Below are positions 34,542 through 42,204 of a stretch of DNA of 64,000 nt, piece by piece (position 1 is the stretch's first letter; each line of letters begins with the position of its first letter). A model generated the notes under the pieces. It was given only the letters and a program-made list of their open reading frames with translations, was not told where the DNA came from and made no database searches. Origin of the DNA: JAYRSJ01 sp041920215 (GTDB lineage: Bacteria > Pseudomonadota > Gammaproteobacteria > Burkholderiales > Burkholderiaceae_C); the NCBI GenBank assembly GCA_041920215.1, contig JAYRSJ010000012.1, positions 1 through 64,000 on the forward strand, in the 5' to 3' direction. The position numbers and the translations under genes were made by a program.

Positions 34542-35505
34542 GCAGTACCTCTTCTGTTGAGGCCCGGGGGCGCGGACGATCCCCGGAGGGATCGCTGTCC
34601 CTCCGGGCCGGTTACGTTAAGAACTCAGCAACCGGCTTACGACGGTTGTGCCACGTGAAAGTCAGCCCACTTTCGTGGCGAGGCAAAGCTTGAACCTCTA
34701 TCCCGGCGATTACAGCCGGGCCTTCGCTTCCTTCACGATCCCATACCCCCTCGTCCAACAGGTCGTCTTGCGACTTCCCTGCCCATCGCCTAGGCGCTGG
34801 GCGGGCGGTGGGGCTTACCACGTTCCCTGATATCACCGGGGCTCGCGGCGTTGCGCCACGAGCCCCTATCCGTTTAGGGTCTACCTTTCTCGGGGTCACC
34901 GTTTGACGACGTACTCCCCTATGCGATGGAAGTAACCGGTGACGTGCCTTTTGGCTGCGGCCTATCAGCAGCTTTCCATGGCCGCTCAATGCTTACCCAA
35001 GTTCAGTCGGTAGTTCAGATCTCTTACCCCTGCGAAACAAGCCTAGCTCCTCAACCGCCGTGCTGCTGGCAGTATCTGTGCCGCTCCTCGCGGAGGCGGC
35101 ACACCGGGACGAGCCCGGGGAACATTGTCAGAGGAGCTTCACACACGCCCGTTACCAGTCGTGCATGTCCTCGTAGGCTACTGTCGGTCGTACGACAGGA
35201 TGTGTGCCGGCCTGCAGGTGCATGCCGGGTCATCAAGGCGAAGTCAGAGCATTGGCTCTATTGATCCACCGTGTTTTGAGCCGCGAGTGACCTCGTTGCT
35301 CGCAATGCCTCACGGCATGGCCATGCGGCAGCGTCCATTGCTGGATGCAGATGCACAGATTGTTGGCGAGGTGGGCCCCGCTGGTTTGCACATCCGGGGA
35401 TGTGCCACGGTGACAGTTCCCGGGGCATGCGCCTCGGGGGGACCAGAAGAACTGGTCGATGAAAGGCCGTCTCTAGGACGACAAGAGAGCGACTACGTGT
35501 CGCAC
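34542..35505 (-). other. Group II intron RNA domains I to III (non-coding)
   Basis: The region between the inferred intron 5' end and the reverse-transcriptase start, with no credible gene on either strand. It is rich in local hairpins and contains the EBS1 candidate at 35034-35028. At about 960 nt it is longer than the 500-700 nt usual for domains I to III, so the 5' end could lie further inside, or domain I could be expanded. Confidence 0.6.
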
Positions 35506-35516
35506 CGCAAAGCGGC

Positions 35517-35522
35517 ATTATA
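35517..35522 (-). promoter_or_regulatory. Candidate guaB -10 element upstream of the intron
   Basis: Consensus TATAAT on the minus strand, 11 bases before the inferred intron start. Joined across the intron it would give a compact native leader ending in the guaB ribosome site. No good -35 hexamer is visible. A start about 7 bases downstream would leave only about five exon bases before the intron. Confidence 0.5.
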
Positions 35523-35582
35523 CGGAGCCGCCGGCCACCCTCGCGCGGCTACACTGCCGCTGTTTGTTCAGCCGCTGCCGCC

Positions 35583-36104
35583 ATGCCTCATCACACCTCC
35601 CTGCTGCGCCAGACCCTTCTCGCCCTGCTGCTGCTGAGCCTGGCGTCCACCGCTGCCGCGCAATGGAAATGGCGCGATGCCAACGGCAAGGTTCAGTACA
35701 GCGATCTGCCGCCGCCGGCGGGCATCGCGGACAAGGACATCCTGCAGCGCCCCCCGGGTCAGCGCCAGCCCATCAATGTCCGTTCGGCTGACGAGATTGC
35801 CAGCGCGCCCAAGCCAGCCGCCAGCGCTGCCAAGCCGCCCAGCCGGGCCGAGCTGGAGCAGCAGGCCAAGCAGAAGCAACAGGAAGCCGAGGCCGCCAAG
35901 AAGGAACAGGACGAGGCACGGCGCAACGCCGAACTGAAGGCCGAGAACTGCCGTCGGGCGACCGAGCAGCTGCGCCTGCTGCAGGACGGCGTGCGACTGA
36001 CACGGCGCAATGCCGTCGGCGAGAACATCCCGATGGACGATCAGCAGCGCGCCGAGGAAATCCGCCAGACCCGCGCGGTGATGGCCAGCGAGTGCAAGTC
36101 CTGA
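35583..36104 (+). CDS. DUF4124 domain protein, exported
   Basis: Protein of 173 aa. A signal peptide (about residues 1-26, ending TAAA) is followed by a DUF4124 motif QWKWRDANGKVQYSDLPPPAG. The remainder is a charged Ala/Lys/Glu/Gln coiled-coil-like region (about 85-125) and ends NIPMDDQQRAEEIRQTRAVMASEC. Function unknown. Divergent from the guaB promoter; a TACACT hexamer at 35550 may be its -10. It lies next to rnfH-ratA, a common Burkholderiales arrangement around guaB. Confidence 0.9.
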   Translation: MPHHTSLLRQTLLALLLLSLASTAAAQWKWRDANGKVQYSDLPPPAGIADKDILQRPPGQRQPINVRSADEIASAPKPAASAAKPPSRAELEQQAKQKQQEAEAAKKEQDEARRNAELKAENCRRATEQLRLLQDGVRLTRRNAVGENIPMDDQQRAEEIRQTRAVMASECKS

Positions 36105-36144
36105 CCGAGCGAAGCCGGTGATCCGGGCCAGTGCCGCAGCCGCC

Positions 36145-36492
36145 TCAGCGGCTGCTCTTGCCGGCCAGCGGGCGATGCCGCGACACGATGCGCTCGCCGC
36201 TGGCGCGGTAGCGCAGCCGCCGGGCCTCCTTGGGGTCGACAGTCAGCGGGCGGTAGACCTCGATGCGGTCGCGATCGCGCAAGACCGTCTCCAACGGCTT
36301 GATGCGCCCCCAAACGCCGATCTTTAGCGTCTCCAGCTGCGGCAGCATGGCCGCGAACTCGGGGCAGCCGCGCAGCGCGCTGAGCAGCGTCGTTGCGGCG
36401 GGCAGCCGCAGCCAGTGATGGCACAGAGCTCCGCGCTGCGGGCTCCAGACCAGCTCGACGCTGATCGTTTCAGCCGCTTCAGCGGGCTCCAT
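36145..36492 (-). CDS. rnfH: RnfH family protein
   Basis: Small protein of 115 aa with the beta-grasp, ubiquitin-like RnfH fold. Seen: ISVELVWSPQRGALCHHWLRLPAATTL, then VGVWGR-type KIGVWGRIKPLETVLRDRDRIEVYRPLTVDPKEARRLR, the family hallmark. It forms the antitoxin-like partner gene of ratA, which it overlaps by 14 bp. The molecular role is unsettled. The Met of MEPAEAAETIS is used as start; the frame upstream runs through ratA. Confidence 0.92.
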   Translation of the reverse strand: MEPAEAAETISVELVWSPQRGALCHHWLRLPAATTLLSALRGCPEFAAMLPQLETLKIGVWGRIKPLETVLRDRDRIEVYRPLTVDPKEARRLRYRASGERIVSRHRPLAGKSSR

Positions 36493-36934
36493 AGACAGAC
36501 TCGGCGCGCTGCACAAAGGAATCGACAAAGGTATTGGCGATGCGGTCGAACACCGGACTGACCACCGCCTCCAGCGCAGCGCTGGAGAAGGCATAGCGCA
36601 GCTCGAATTCGATCTTGCAGGCCTCCGCCGTATCGCTGCCGGGCTTGGCCAGCGGCGCAAAGGACCAGACACCGTCCAGCATGGAGAACGGCCCGTCGAC
36701 CAGCTCCATGCGCACCATGCGGTCGGCCTCGTGGCTGTTGCGGGTGGTGAAGGCATGGCGCACACCGGCGTAGGCCAGCGACAAGCGCGCGGTCATGCCG
36801 CCCTCATGCCGCTCCAGCACCTCGGCCTGCTGGCACCAGGGCAAGAACTCGGGATAGCGCGGCACCCCGGTGACGAGCTCGTACATCTCGCGCGGCGAGT
36901 ACCAGAGCAGAACGGACTTCTTGACGTGCTTCAT
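36479..36934 (-). CDS. ratA: RatA-family (START/Coq10-like) protein
   Basis: Protein of 151 aa of the RatA/polyketide-cyclase family. Seen: MKHVKKSVLLWYSPREMYELVTGVPRYPEFLPWCQQ at the N-terminus and LRYAFSSAALEAVVSPVFDRIANTFVDSFVQRA at the C-terminus. In E. coli RatA is reported to bind 50S subunits, and relatives (Coq10) act in ubiquinone function. The ATG at 36934 starts the family sequence. It overlaps rnfH and is divergent from smpB across 49 bp. Confidence 0.92.
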   Translation of the reverse strand: MKHVKKSVLLWYSPREMYELVTGVPRYPEFLPWCQQAEVLERHEGGMTARLSLAYAGVRHAFTTRNSHEADRMVRMELVDGPFSMLDGVWSFAPLAKPGSDTAEACKIEFELRYAFSSAALEAVVSPVFDRIANTFVDSFVQRAESVYGAR

Positions 36935-36952
36935 ACAATGCAGGGATTGTAT
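36933..36952. promoter_or_regulatory. Inverted repeat in the ratA-smpB divergent promoter region
   Basis: ATACAAT-GCAGGG-ATTGTAT is a perfect 7-bp inverted repeat. TACAAT is thus presented as a -10-like hexamer on both strands: at 36934-36939 for smpB (45 bases before its ATG) and at 36951-36946 for ratA (very close to its start). It could be paired promoters or an operator. Confidence 0.4.
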
Positions 36953-36983
36953 TGGGCGCACACGCCCCGAAATCGACCCCTCC

Positions 36984-37457
36984 ATGTCCATTGCCGAAAA
37001 CCGCCGCGCCCGATTCGAATACCACATAGAAGAGCAGTTCGAAGCTGGCGTCGTGCTCGAAGGCTGGGAGATCAAGGCAGTGCGCTCGGGTCAGGTCCAG
37101 CTGACCGACGGCTATGTGATGATCCGCGACGGCGAGCTGTTCCTGATCGGCTGCCGCATCAATCCGCTGCGCAGCGCTTCTACCCATGTGAACCCGCAGG
37201 CCGACCGCACCAAGAAGCTGCTGATGAAGAAGGCCGAGATCCGGCGCCTGATCGGCAAGGTGGAGCAGCGCGGCTTCACGCTGGTGCCGCTGGACCTTCA
37301 CTACAAGGGCGGTCGGGTCAAGGCCCAGATCGCGCTGGCCAAGGGCAAGAGCCAGCATGACAAGCGTGAGACCGAGAAGAAGCGCGACTGGGAGCGTGAG
37401 AAGGGCCAGCTGATGCGTCACAAGGTGACCGGCAACAGCAAGTCGGGCAAGCACTGA
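36984..37457 (+). CDS. smpB: SsrA-binding protein SmpB
   Basis: Partner of tmRNA in trans-translation ribosome rescue (157 aa). Seen: IAENRRARFEYHIEEQFEAGVVLEGWEIKAVRSGQVQLTDGYV, then INPLRSASTHVNPQADRTKKLLMKK, LVPLDLHYKGGRVKAQIALAKGKSQHDKR, and a basic C-terminal tail that binds near the decoding site. The Met of MSIAEN is the start; the frame upstream reads into ratA. Followed closely by add. Confidence 0.97.
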   Translation: MSIAENRRARFEYHIEEQFEAGVVLEGWEIKAVRSGQVQLTDGYVMIRDGELFLIGCRINPLRSASTHVNPQADRTKKLLMKKAEIRRLIGKVEQRGFTLVPLDLHYKGGRVKAQIALAKGKSQHDKRETEKKRDWEREKGQLMRHKVTGNSKSGKH

Positions 37458-37486
37458 GCGCCGCGCGCGCGGCCGAGGAGAACGCC

Positions 37487-38551
37487 ATGCCAGCCATCGA
37501 TTTCAGCCAGATCCCGCGCGGCCGTCTGCCAGCCCTGCTGAGCGTCGCACCCAAGGCCGAACTGCACCTGCATATCGAGGGCACGCTGGAGCCCGAGCTG
37601 ATGCTCGCGCTGGCGCAGCGCAACCGCATCGCCCTGCCCCATGCCGATGTGGCGGCGCTGCGGCACGCCTACGACTTCCAGAACCTGCAGAGCTTTCTGG
37701 ATCTCTATTACGCCGGCGCCAGCGTGCTGCAGACGGCACGCGACTTCGAGGACCTGGCCTGGGCCTATTTCGAACGCGCAGCGGCCGACCGTATCCGCCG
37801 CAGCGAGATCTTCTTCGACCCCCAGACCCATACCGAACGCGGCATTGCATTGGCCACGGTGATGCAAGGCCTGCTGAGCGCCTGCCGGCGCGCCGAGGCA
37901 GAGCTGGGCATCAGCGTTGCACTGATCCCCTGCTTTCTGCGCCATCTCAGCGAGGCCCAGGCGCTGCGCACCCTGGAAGCCCTGCTGCCCTACCGCGAAG
38001 ATCTGCTGGGCGTAGGTCTGGACAGCAGCGAACTGGGCCATCCGCCCGAGGATTTCGAGCGTGTCTTCGCCAGCGCCCGTGCGCTGGGGCTGCATGCGGT
38101 CGCCCATGCCGGCGAGGAGGGACCGCCGGCCTATATCTGGGGCGCGCTGCAGGCATTGGGTGCCGAGCGCATCGACCACGGTGTGCGCTGCCTGGAAGAT
38201 GCAGTGCTGGTGGAGGAACTGCGCCGGCGCGGCGTGCCGCTGACCGTCTGCCCGCTCTCCAATCTGAAGCTCAAGGTGGTGCCCCAGCTGGCATCCCACC
38301 CCTTGCCGGCCCTGCTGGCGGCCGGGCTGAAGGTGATGCTCAACTCGGATGACCCGGCCTATTTCGGCGGCTATCTGGGCCGGAACTTCCTGGCCTGCTT
38401 TGCCGCCCTGCCCCAGCTGGGCGCGGCCGAGGCCTATACCCTGCTGCGCAACGGCTTCGAAGCCAGCTTCGCGCGTGCAGACCAGATTGCCGCGTGGATA
38501 GCGGAGCTGGATGCGGCCTTCGCCGCCGCGGCGCTCAGCCCAAGGTCTTGA
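37487..38551 (+). CDS. add: Adenosine deaminase / adenine deaminase family
   Basis: Zinc amidohydrolase of 354 aa. Metal and catalytic motifs: PKAELHLHIEGTLEPELM near residue 20, AVAHAGEEGPPAYIWGAL with the catalytic Glu near 210, ERIDHGVRCLED, and LNSDDPAYFGGYL near 285. Tighter matches such as ELHLHIEGTLEPEL and EEGPPAYI are seen in the adenine-deaminase-type branch as well, so the substrate may be adenine rather than adenosine. The 3' end overlaps convergent metC by 17 bp. Confidence 0.9.
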   Translation: MPAIDFSQIPRGRLPALLSVAPKAELHLHIEGTLEPELMLALAQRNRIALPHADVAALRHAYDFQNLQSFLDLYYAGASVLQTARDFEDLAWAYFERAAADRIRRSEIFFDPQTHTERGIALATVMQGLLSACRRAEAELGISVALIPCFLRHLSEAQALRTLEALLPYREDLLGVGLDSSELGHPPEDFERVFASARALGLHAVAHAGEEGPPAYIWGALQALGAERIDHGVRCLEDAVLVEELRRRGVPLTVCPLSNLKLKVVPQLASHPLPALLAAGLKVMLNSDDPAYFGGYLGRNFLACFAALPQLGAAEAYTLLRNGFEASFARADQIAAWIAELDAAFAAAALSPRS

Positions 38552-39749
38552 GCAGGGCCTGCGCCAGATCGGCGCGCAGATCGGCCTCGGCCTCCAGGCC
38601 GATCGCGAAGCGCACGAGTTGACCCTCGGCATAGGGCAGCCCCAGGACGCGGCTGCGGCTCATGTCATAGGGCACGGCCAGGCTCATCGGACCGGCCCAG
38701 GAATAGCCGACGCCGAAGAGCTGCAGCGCATCGACAAAAGCATCGACCTGGGCCTTGCTGTAATGCGGCTTGAACACGGCGCTGAACAGGCAGGCGGCGC
38801 CGGCACCGCTGAGCTGCTGCCAATGGGCATGGCCGGGCGAGCCGGGCAAGGCCGGATGCAACACACGGGCCACCTGCGCTTGCTCGCTCAGCCACCGTGC
38901 CAACGCACGCGTGGCCGCGTCCTGAGCGCGGTAGCGCAGCTCCAGGCTGGGCAGACCGCGCAGCACCAACTCCACATCGTTCTGTCCCAGGCCGTAGCCC
39001 AGATGTTCATGGGCATGGTTGAGCCTGTCATGCAGGCGCGCATCGCGGCTGCAGACCGATCCCATCAGCACATCGGCACCGCCCGATGGGTACTTGGTCA
39101 AGGCTTGCATCGAGATGTCCACACCCAGACCCGGCTCGCTGTGCGGCAGCAGATCGAAGGGATTGAAGGCCACTCCGGCACCCCAGGTGTTGTCCAGCGC
39201 GGTGACGATGCCGCGCGCCTTGCAGGCGGCCAGCAGGCCGAGGAGATCGGGGAACTCCAGGGTGATCGAACCCGCCGCCTCCAGCCAGACCAATCGGGTC
39301 TTGTCGCTCAGCAGCGTCTCGAAACCGGCGGCATCCAGCGGATCGTAGAAACGGTGGCTGATACCGAACTGCGGCAACCAGGACTCGGTCAGATAGCGGT
39401 TCTGGCCGTAGACATTGTCCGGCACCAGCACCTCGTCACCGGGTCGCAGCAGGGCCATGGAGACCAGGGTCACCGCTGCCAGGCCGCTGGGCGTCAGCAG
39501 GCAATGGCTGGCCCCCTCCAGCGTGGCCAGCCGGGCCGCCAGCGTGTAGCTGCTGGGCGTGCCGTGCAGGCCGTAGCGGTAGCTGAGTCCGTCCCGCGGC
39601 CGCGGCTGGTGCAGGTCGGCCGTGCTCTTGAACAGCACGGTGGAGGCCTTGCACACCGGCACCGGGATCGCATCCCAGCCCTCGGGCGCACGGTAGGGGT
39701 GATGGATCTGCTCGGTGGAGATGGCGCGACGCTGTGGCTGCTGACTCAA
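38535..39749 (-). CDS. metC: Cystathionine beta-lyase
   Basis: PLP-dependent trans-sulfuration enzyme of 404 aa, cleaving cystathionine to homocysteine. Seen: YRYGLHGTPSSYTLAARLATLEGA, LTPSGLAAVTLVSMALLRPGDEVLVPDNVYG, TALDNTWGAGVAFNPFDL, and the PLP lysine in SMQALTKYPSGGADVLMG near 220. The variant VYGQNR and RLVWLEAAGSITLEFPD are typical of MetC rather than MetB. Opposite strand to add (17-bp overlap); a terminator for rimO lies just upstream of its start. Confidence 0.93.
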   Translation of the reverse strand: MSQQPQRRAISTEQIHHPYRAPEGWDAIPVPVCKASTVLFKSTADLHQPRPRDGLSYRYGLHGTPSSYTLAARLATLEGASHCLLTPSGLAAVTLVSMALLRPGDEVLVPDNVYGQNRYLTESWLPQFGISHRFYDPLDAAGFETLLSDKTRLVWLEAAGSITLEFPDLLGLLAACKARGIVTALDNTWGAGVAFNPFDLLPHSEPGLGVDISMQALTKYPSGGADVLMGSVCSRDARLHDRLNHAHEHLGYGLGQNDVELVLRGLPSLELRYRAQDAATRALARWLSEQAQVARVLHPALPGSPGHAHWQQLSGAGAACLFSAVFKPHYSKAQVDAFVDALQLFGVGYSWAGPMSLAVPYDMSRSRVLGLPYAEGQLVRFAIGLEAEADLRADLAQALLKTLG

Positions 39750-39767
39750 GACGGCTCCCTTCAGAAA

Positions 39768-39793
39768 TGAAAAAGGCGGGCCGCAGCCCGCCC
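39768..39793 (-). terminator. Rho-independent terminator of rimO
   Basis: On the minus strand GGGCGGGC and GCCCGCC pair around a short loop and are followed by TTTTTC, about 15 bases past the rimO stop. Confidence 0.85.
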
Positions 39794-39807
39794 TTGTGCC
39801 CAGGGGG

Positions 39808-41223
39808 TCAGACCGGCAGGCCGATCAAATCGTGACCCTCGACCGCGACGATGCGCGCCCTGGTGAACTCGCCGACCTTGAAGGTCTTGCTGGCCTTCTC
39901 AGGCGGCAGCAGCCGCACCGTACCGTCGATCTCGGGCGCGTCGGCATAGCTGCGGCCGACGCCGCCCTTGCGGCCCAGGCCCGGGGCGGAGTCCACCAGC
40001 ACCTGCATGGTGGCGCCGATGCGGCTGCGCAACTTCTCGATAGAGACACGCTCGGCCACTTCCATGAAACGGGCACGGCGCTCCTCGCGCAAGGCTTCGG
40101 GCAGAGCGCCGGGCAGATCGTTGGCCGTTGCCCCTGCGACGGGCGAATAGGCGAAGCAACCGGCACGATCGATGCGCGCCTCGTTCATGAAGTCCAGCAG
40201 ATACTGGAACTCTTCTTCGGTCTCGCCGGGGAAGCCGGCGATGAAGGTCGAGCGAATCACAATGTCCGGGCAGGTTTCGCGCCAGCGCAGGATACGTTCC
40301 ATATTCCTCTCACCGTTGGCCGGGCGCTTCATGCGCTTGAGCACGTCCGGATGGGCATGCTGCAGTGGCACGTCCAGGTAGGGCAGGATCAAGCCCTCAG
40401 CCATCAGCGGCAGGATCTCGTCCACATGCGGATAGGGGTAGACGTAGTGCAGCCGCACCCAGGCGCCATGGGCCTTGGCCAGCTCGCCCAGCTGGGCGAC
40501 CAGCTCATACATCCGGGTCTTGACCGGCTTGCCGTCCCAGAAGCCCATGCGGTACTTGACGTCGACACCGTAGGCGCTGGTGTCCTGGCTGATCACCAGC
40601 AACTCCTTGACGCCGGACTCGAACAGTGCGCGCGCCTCGTTGAGCACATCACCGATCGGCCGCGACACCAGATCGCCGCGCATGCTGGGGATGATGCAGA
40701 AGCTGCAGCGGTGGTTGCAGCCCTCGCTGATCTTCAGATAGGCGTAGTGCTTGGGGGTCAGCTTGATGCCCTGCGCGGGCATCAGGTCGATGAAGGGATC
40801 GTGCGGCTTGGGCACGTGGGTGTGCACCGCGTCCATCACCTCCTGCGTCGCATGCGGGCCAGTCACGGCCAGCACGCTGGGGTGGATTTCGCGCACCAGG
40901 CCGCCCGCGTCGGGGCTGCTGGCACCGGCCTTGGCGCCCAGGCAGCCGGTCACGATGACCTTGCCGTTCTCGGCCAAGGCCTCGCCGATGGTGTCCAGGC
41001 TTTCCTTGACCGCGTCGTCGATGAAGCCGCAGGTATTGACGATCACCAGATCGGCGCCAGCAAAGGTTTTCGAGGTCTCGTAGCCTTCGGCGCGCAACTG
41101 GGTCAGTATCAGCTCGGAGTCGGTCAGCGCCTTGGGGCAACCCAGGGACACAAAACCGATCTTGGGAGCCGCGCCGGGCATTGCAGGCTGGGCCGGGCTC
41201 AGGACAGTGGATTCATCGCTCAT
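39808..41223 (-). CDS. rimO: Ribosomal protein S12 methylthiotransferase
   Basis: Radical-SAM enzyme of 471 aa that methylthiolates Asp88 of ribosomal protein S12. The N-terminal UPF0004 domain has three cluster cysteines (SLGCPKALTDSE, VNTCGFIDDAV, TGCLGAK). The radical-SAM cluster is CNHRCSFC (SEGCNHRCSFCIIPSMRG), and a C-terminal TRAM domain ends FTRARIVAVEGHDLIGLPV. An N-terminal extension of about 20 residues precedes KIGFVSLGCPK. Single gene between phaR and a terminator. Confidence 0.97.
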   Translation of the reverse strand: MSDESTVLSPAQPAMPGAAPKIGFVSLGCPKALTDSELILTQLRAEGYETSKTFAGADLVIVNTCGFIDDAVKESLDTIGEALAENGKVIVTGCLGAKAGASSPDAGGLVREIHPSVLAVTGPHATQEVMDAVHTHVPKPHDPFIDLMPAQGIKLTPKHYAYLKISEGCNHRCSFCIIPSMRGDLVSRPIGDVLNEARALFESGVKELLVISQDTSAYGVDVKYRMGFWDGKPVKTRMYELVAQLGELAKAHGAWVRLHYVYPYPHVDEILPLMAEGLILPYLDVPLQHAHPDVLKRMKRPANGERNMERILRWRETCPDIVIRSTFIAGFPGETEEEFQYLLDFMNEARIDRAGCFAYSPVAGATANDLPGALPEALREERRARFMEVAERVSIEKLRSRIGATMQVLVDSAPGLGRKGGVGRSYADAPEIDGTVRLLPPEKASKTFKVGEFTRARIVAVEGHDLIGLPV

Positions 41224-41290
41224 GCCCCGATTGTCTCCGATCCGCCCCGCTCAGCGCTTGCGCGGCCCGCGGCTAGCCTATTGAAGGCGC

Positions 41291-41872
41291 TTACTTCTTG
41301 GGTGGAAAGCCGGGCATGCCCGGGATGCCGGGGAAGGCCTTCTGCATCTGCTCGCTCATCTGCTCCAGCAGGTTCTTGGACTGCTCGACGTAGCCGCCCA
41401 TCAGGCCCTGCATCATCGGATTCTGGGCACCGATGAACTGGGTCCAAGACTCGGGACTGAAGGCCAGGCCCTTGCTCTGCGCGCTGAACTGCTTCTGCAG
41501 ATCGGTGAAGGCCTGCATATTCTTCTCGAGGTAAGCCCCCATCACGCCCTGCATCGCATGGCCGTAAAAACGGATGATCTGCTCCAGCGATGCCGTGCTG
41601 AACATCGGCACCCCGCCGGTCTCTTCCTCAAGAATGATCTGCAGCAGGATGGAACGGGTCAGATCCTCGCCGGTCTTGGCGTCACGCACCTCAAAGCTCT
41701 GCCCCTCCAGCACCATCTTCTTCACATCGGCCAGCGTGATATAGCTGCTGGTCTGGGTGTCATAGAGACGGCGGTTCGGGTACTTCTTCAAAACCCGCAG
41801 GCCACCGGCCGCTTCGGGCTCTCCGGATTTTTTTGGCGCGTCTGCGGTCTTGCCTCGGCGGGCAGTGGCCAT
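41291..41872 (-). CDS. phaR: Polyhydroxyalkanoate synthesis repressor PhaR
   Basis: DNA- and PHB-binding repressor of phasin and PHB genes (193 aa). The PhaR N-terminal DNA-binding domain LKKYPNRRLYDTQTSSYITLADVKKMV is at about 29-55, followed by the PHB-accumulation domain TRSILLQIILEEETGGVPMFSTASLEQIIRFYG. The Met/Gln-rich C-terminal part ends AFPGIPGMPGFPPKK. Its presence, with 3-hydroxybutyrate dehydrogenase 4 kb away, indicates PHB storage. Confidence 0.95.
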   Translation of the reverse strand: MATARRGKTADAPKKSGEPEAAGGLRVLKKYPNRRLYDTQTSSYITLADVKKMVLEGQSFEVRDAKTGEDLTRSILLQIILEEETGGVPMFSTASLEQIIRFYGHAMQGVMGAYLEKNMQAFTDLQKQFSAQSKGLAFSPESWTQFIGAQNPMMQGLMGGYVEQSKNLLEQMSEQMQKAFPGIPGMPGFPPKK

Positions 41873-42007
41873 GGGGCGATTCTCCTGAAAGGTCTTGCAA
41901 CCATTCTAGATTTCGCATCAAGCAGGACCCGGACGGGTTTTCCCCCGCGTAGCGACGCCCTGCGCACAGGAACGAATCCGCAGTGGCACGGCGCCGGCTG
42001 CACAAAG

Positions 42008-42039
42008 AAAAAGCCCCTGGCTCGCTGAAGCCAGGGGCT
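42008..42039 (-). terminator. Rho-independent terminator downstream of tRNA-Val
   Basis: On the minus strand AGCCCCTGGCT and AGCCAGGGGCT form an 11-bp stem around TCAGCG, followed by TTTTTCTTT. Confidence 0.9.
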
Positions 42040-42068
42040 GATCTGTCTGACAAATGTCCTACCATATT

Positions 42069-42145
42069 TGGTAGGCGCGATTGGATTCGAACCAACGACC
42101 CCCACCATGTCAAGGTGGTGCTCTAACCAACTGAGCTACGCGCCT
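42069..42145 (-). tRNA. tRNA-Val (GAC)
   Basis: A 77-nt cloverleaf on the minus strand. The acceptor arms AGGCGCG/CGCGCCT pair, the D-arm is GCTCAGTTGGTTAGAGC, and the anticodon stem CCACC/GGTGG encloses TTGACAT (anticodon GAC, valine). The T-arm contains GGTTCGAATCC and CCA is encoded. The discriminator base is A. Confidence 0.96.
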
Positions 42146-42158
42146 GAAGAGCTTCGCA

Positions 42159-42167
42159 GTATAGCAC
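42159..42167 (-). promoter_or_regulatory. Extended -10 promoter of tRNA-Val
   Basis: TGCTATACT on the minus strand is an extended -10 (TGn plus TATACT), 14 bases before the tRNA 5' end. This leaves a leader of about 7 nt. No consensus -35. Confidence 0.55.
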
Positions 42168-42204
42168 GCATTTTTTGAGCCGTTCTAGAGTCGATGGAGA
42201 TTTT

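Larger units (their letters stand above)
32701..35505 (-). mobile_element. Group II intron in the guaB leader
   Basis: Retro-element of about 2.8 kb. The 3' part is clear: domain V at 32770-32737, then domain VI as an 11-bp stem with a GCAA loop, ending in ...CCTAC at 32701, 20 bases before guaB. Domain IV holds the reverse-transcriptase gene. The 5' end is inferred at 35505, where GTGCG fits the GUGYG consensus. The 5' exon CTTTGCG (35512-35506) can pair with CGCAGGG in the intron (35034-35028) as IBS1/EBS1, with two G-U pairs. An alternative GTGTG at 35146 is less well supported. Base composition is visibly less GC-rich than the flanks. Confidence 0.8.

Noticed and set aside
35142..35146. 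GTGTG as alternative intron 5' end
   Set aside because: It matches GUGYG, but its upstream sequence shows no IBS1 pairing that I could find and leaves about 360 bp of unexplained sequence before TATAAT. Kept as second choice.
35258..35518. Possible 86-aa gene on the minus strand
   Set aside because: It falls within the inferred intron 5' domain, has no ribosome site and no recognisable features.
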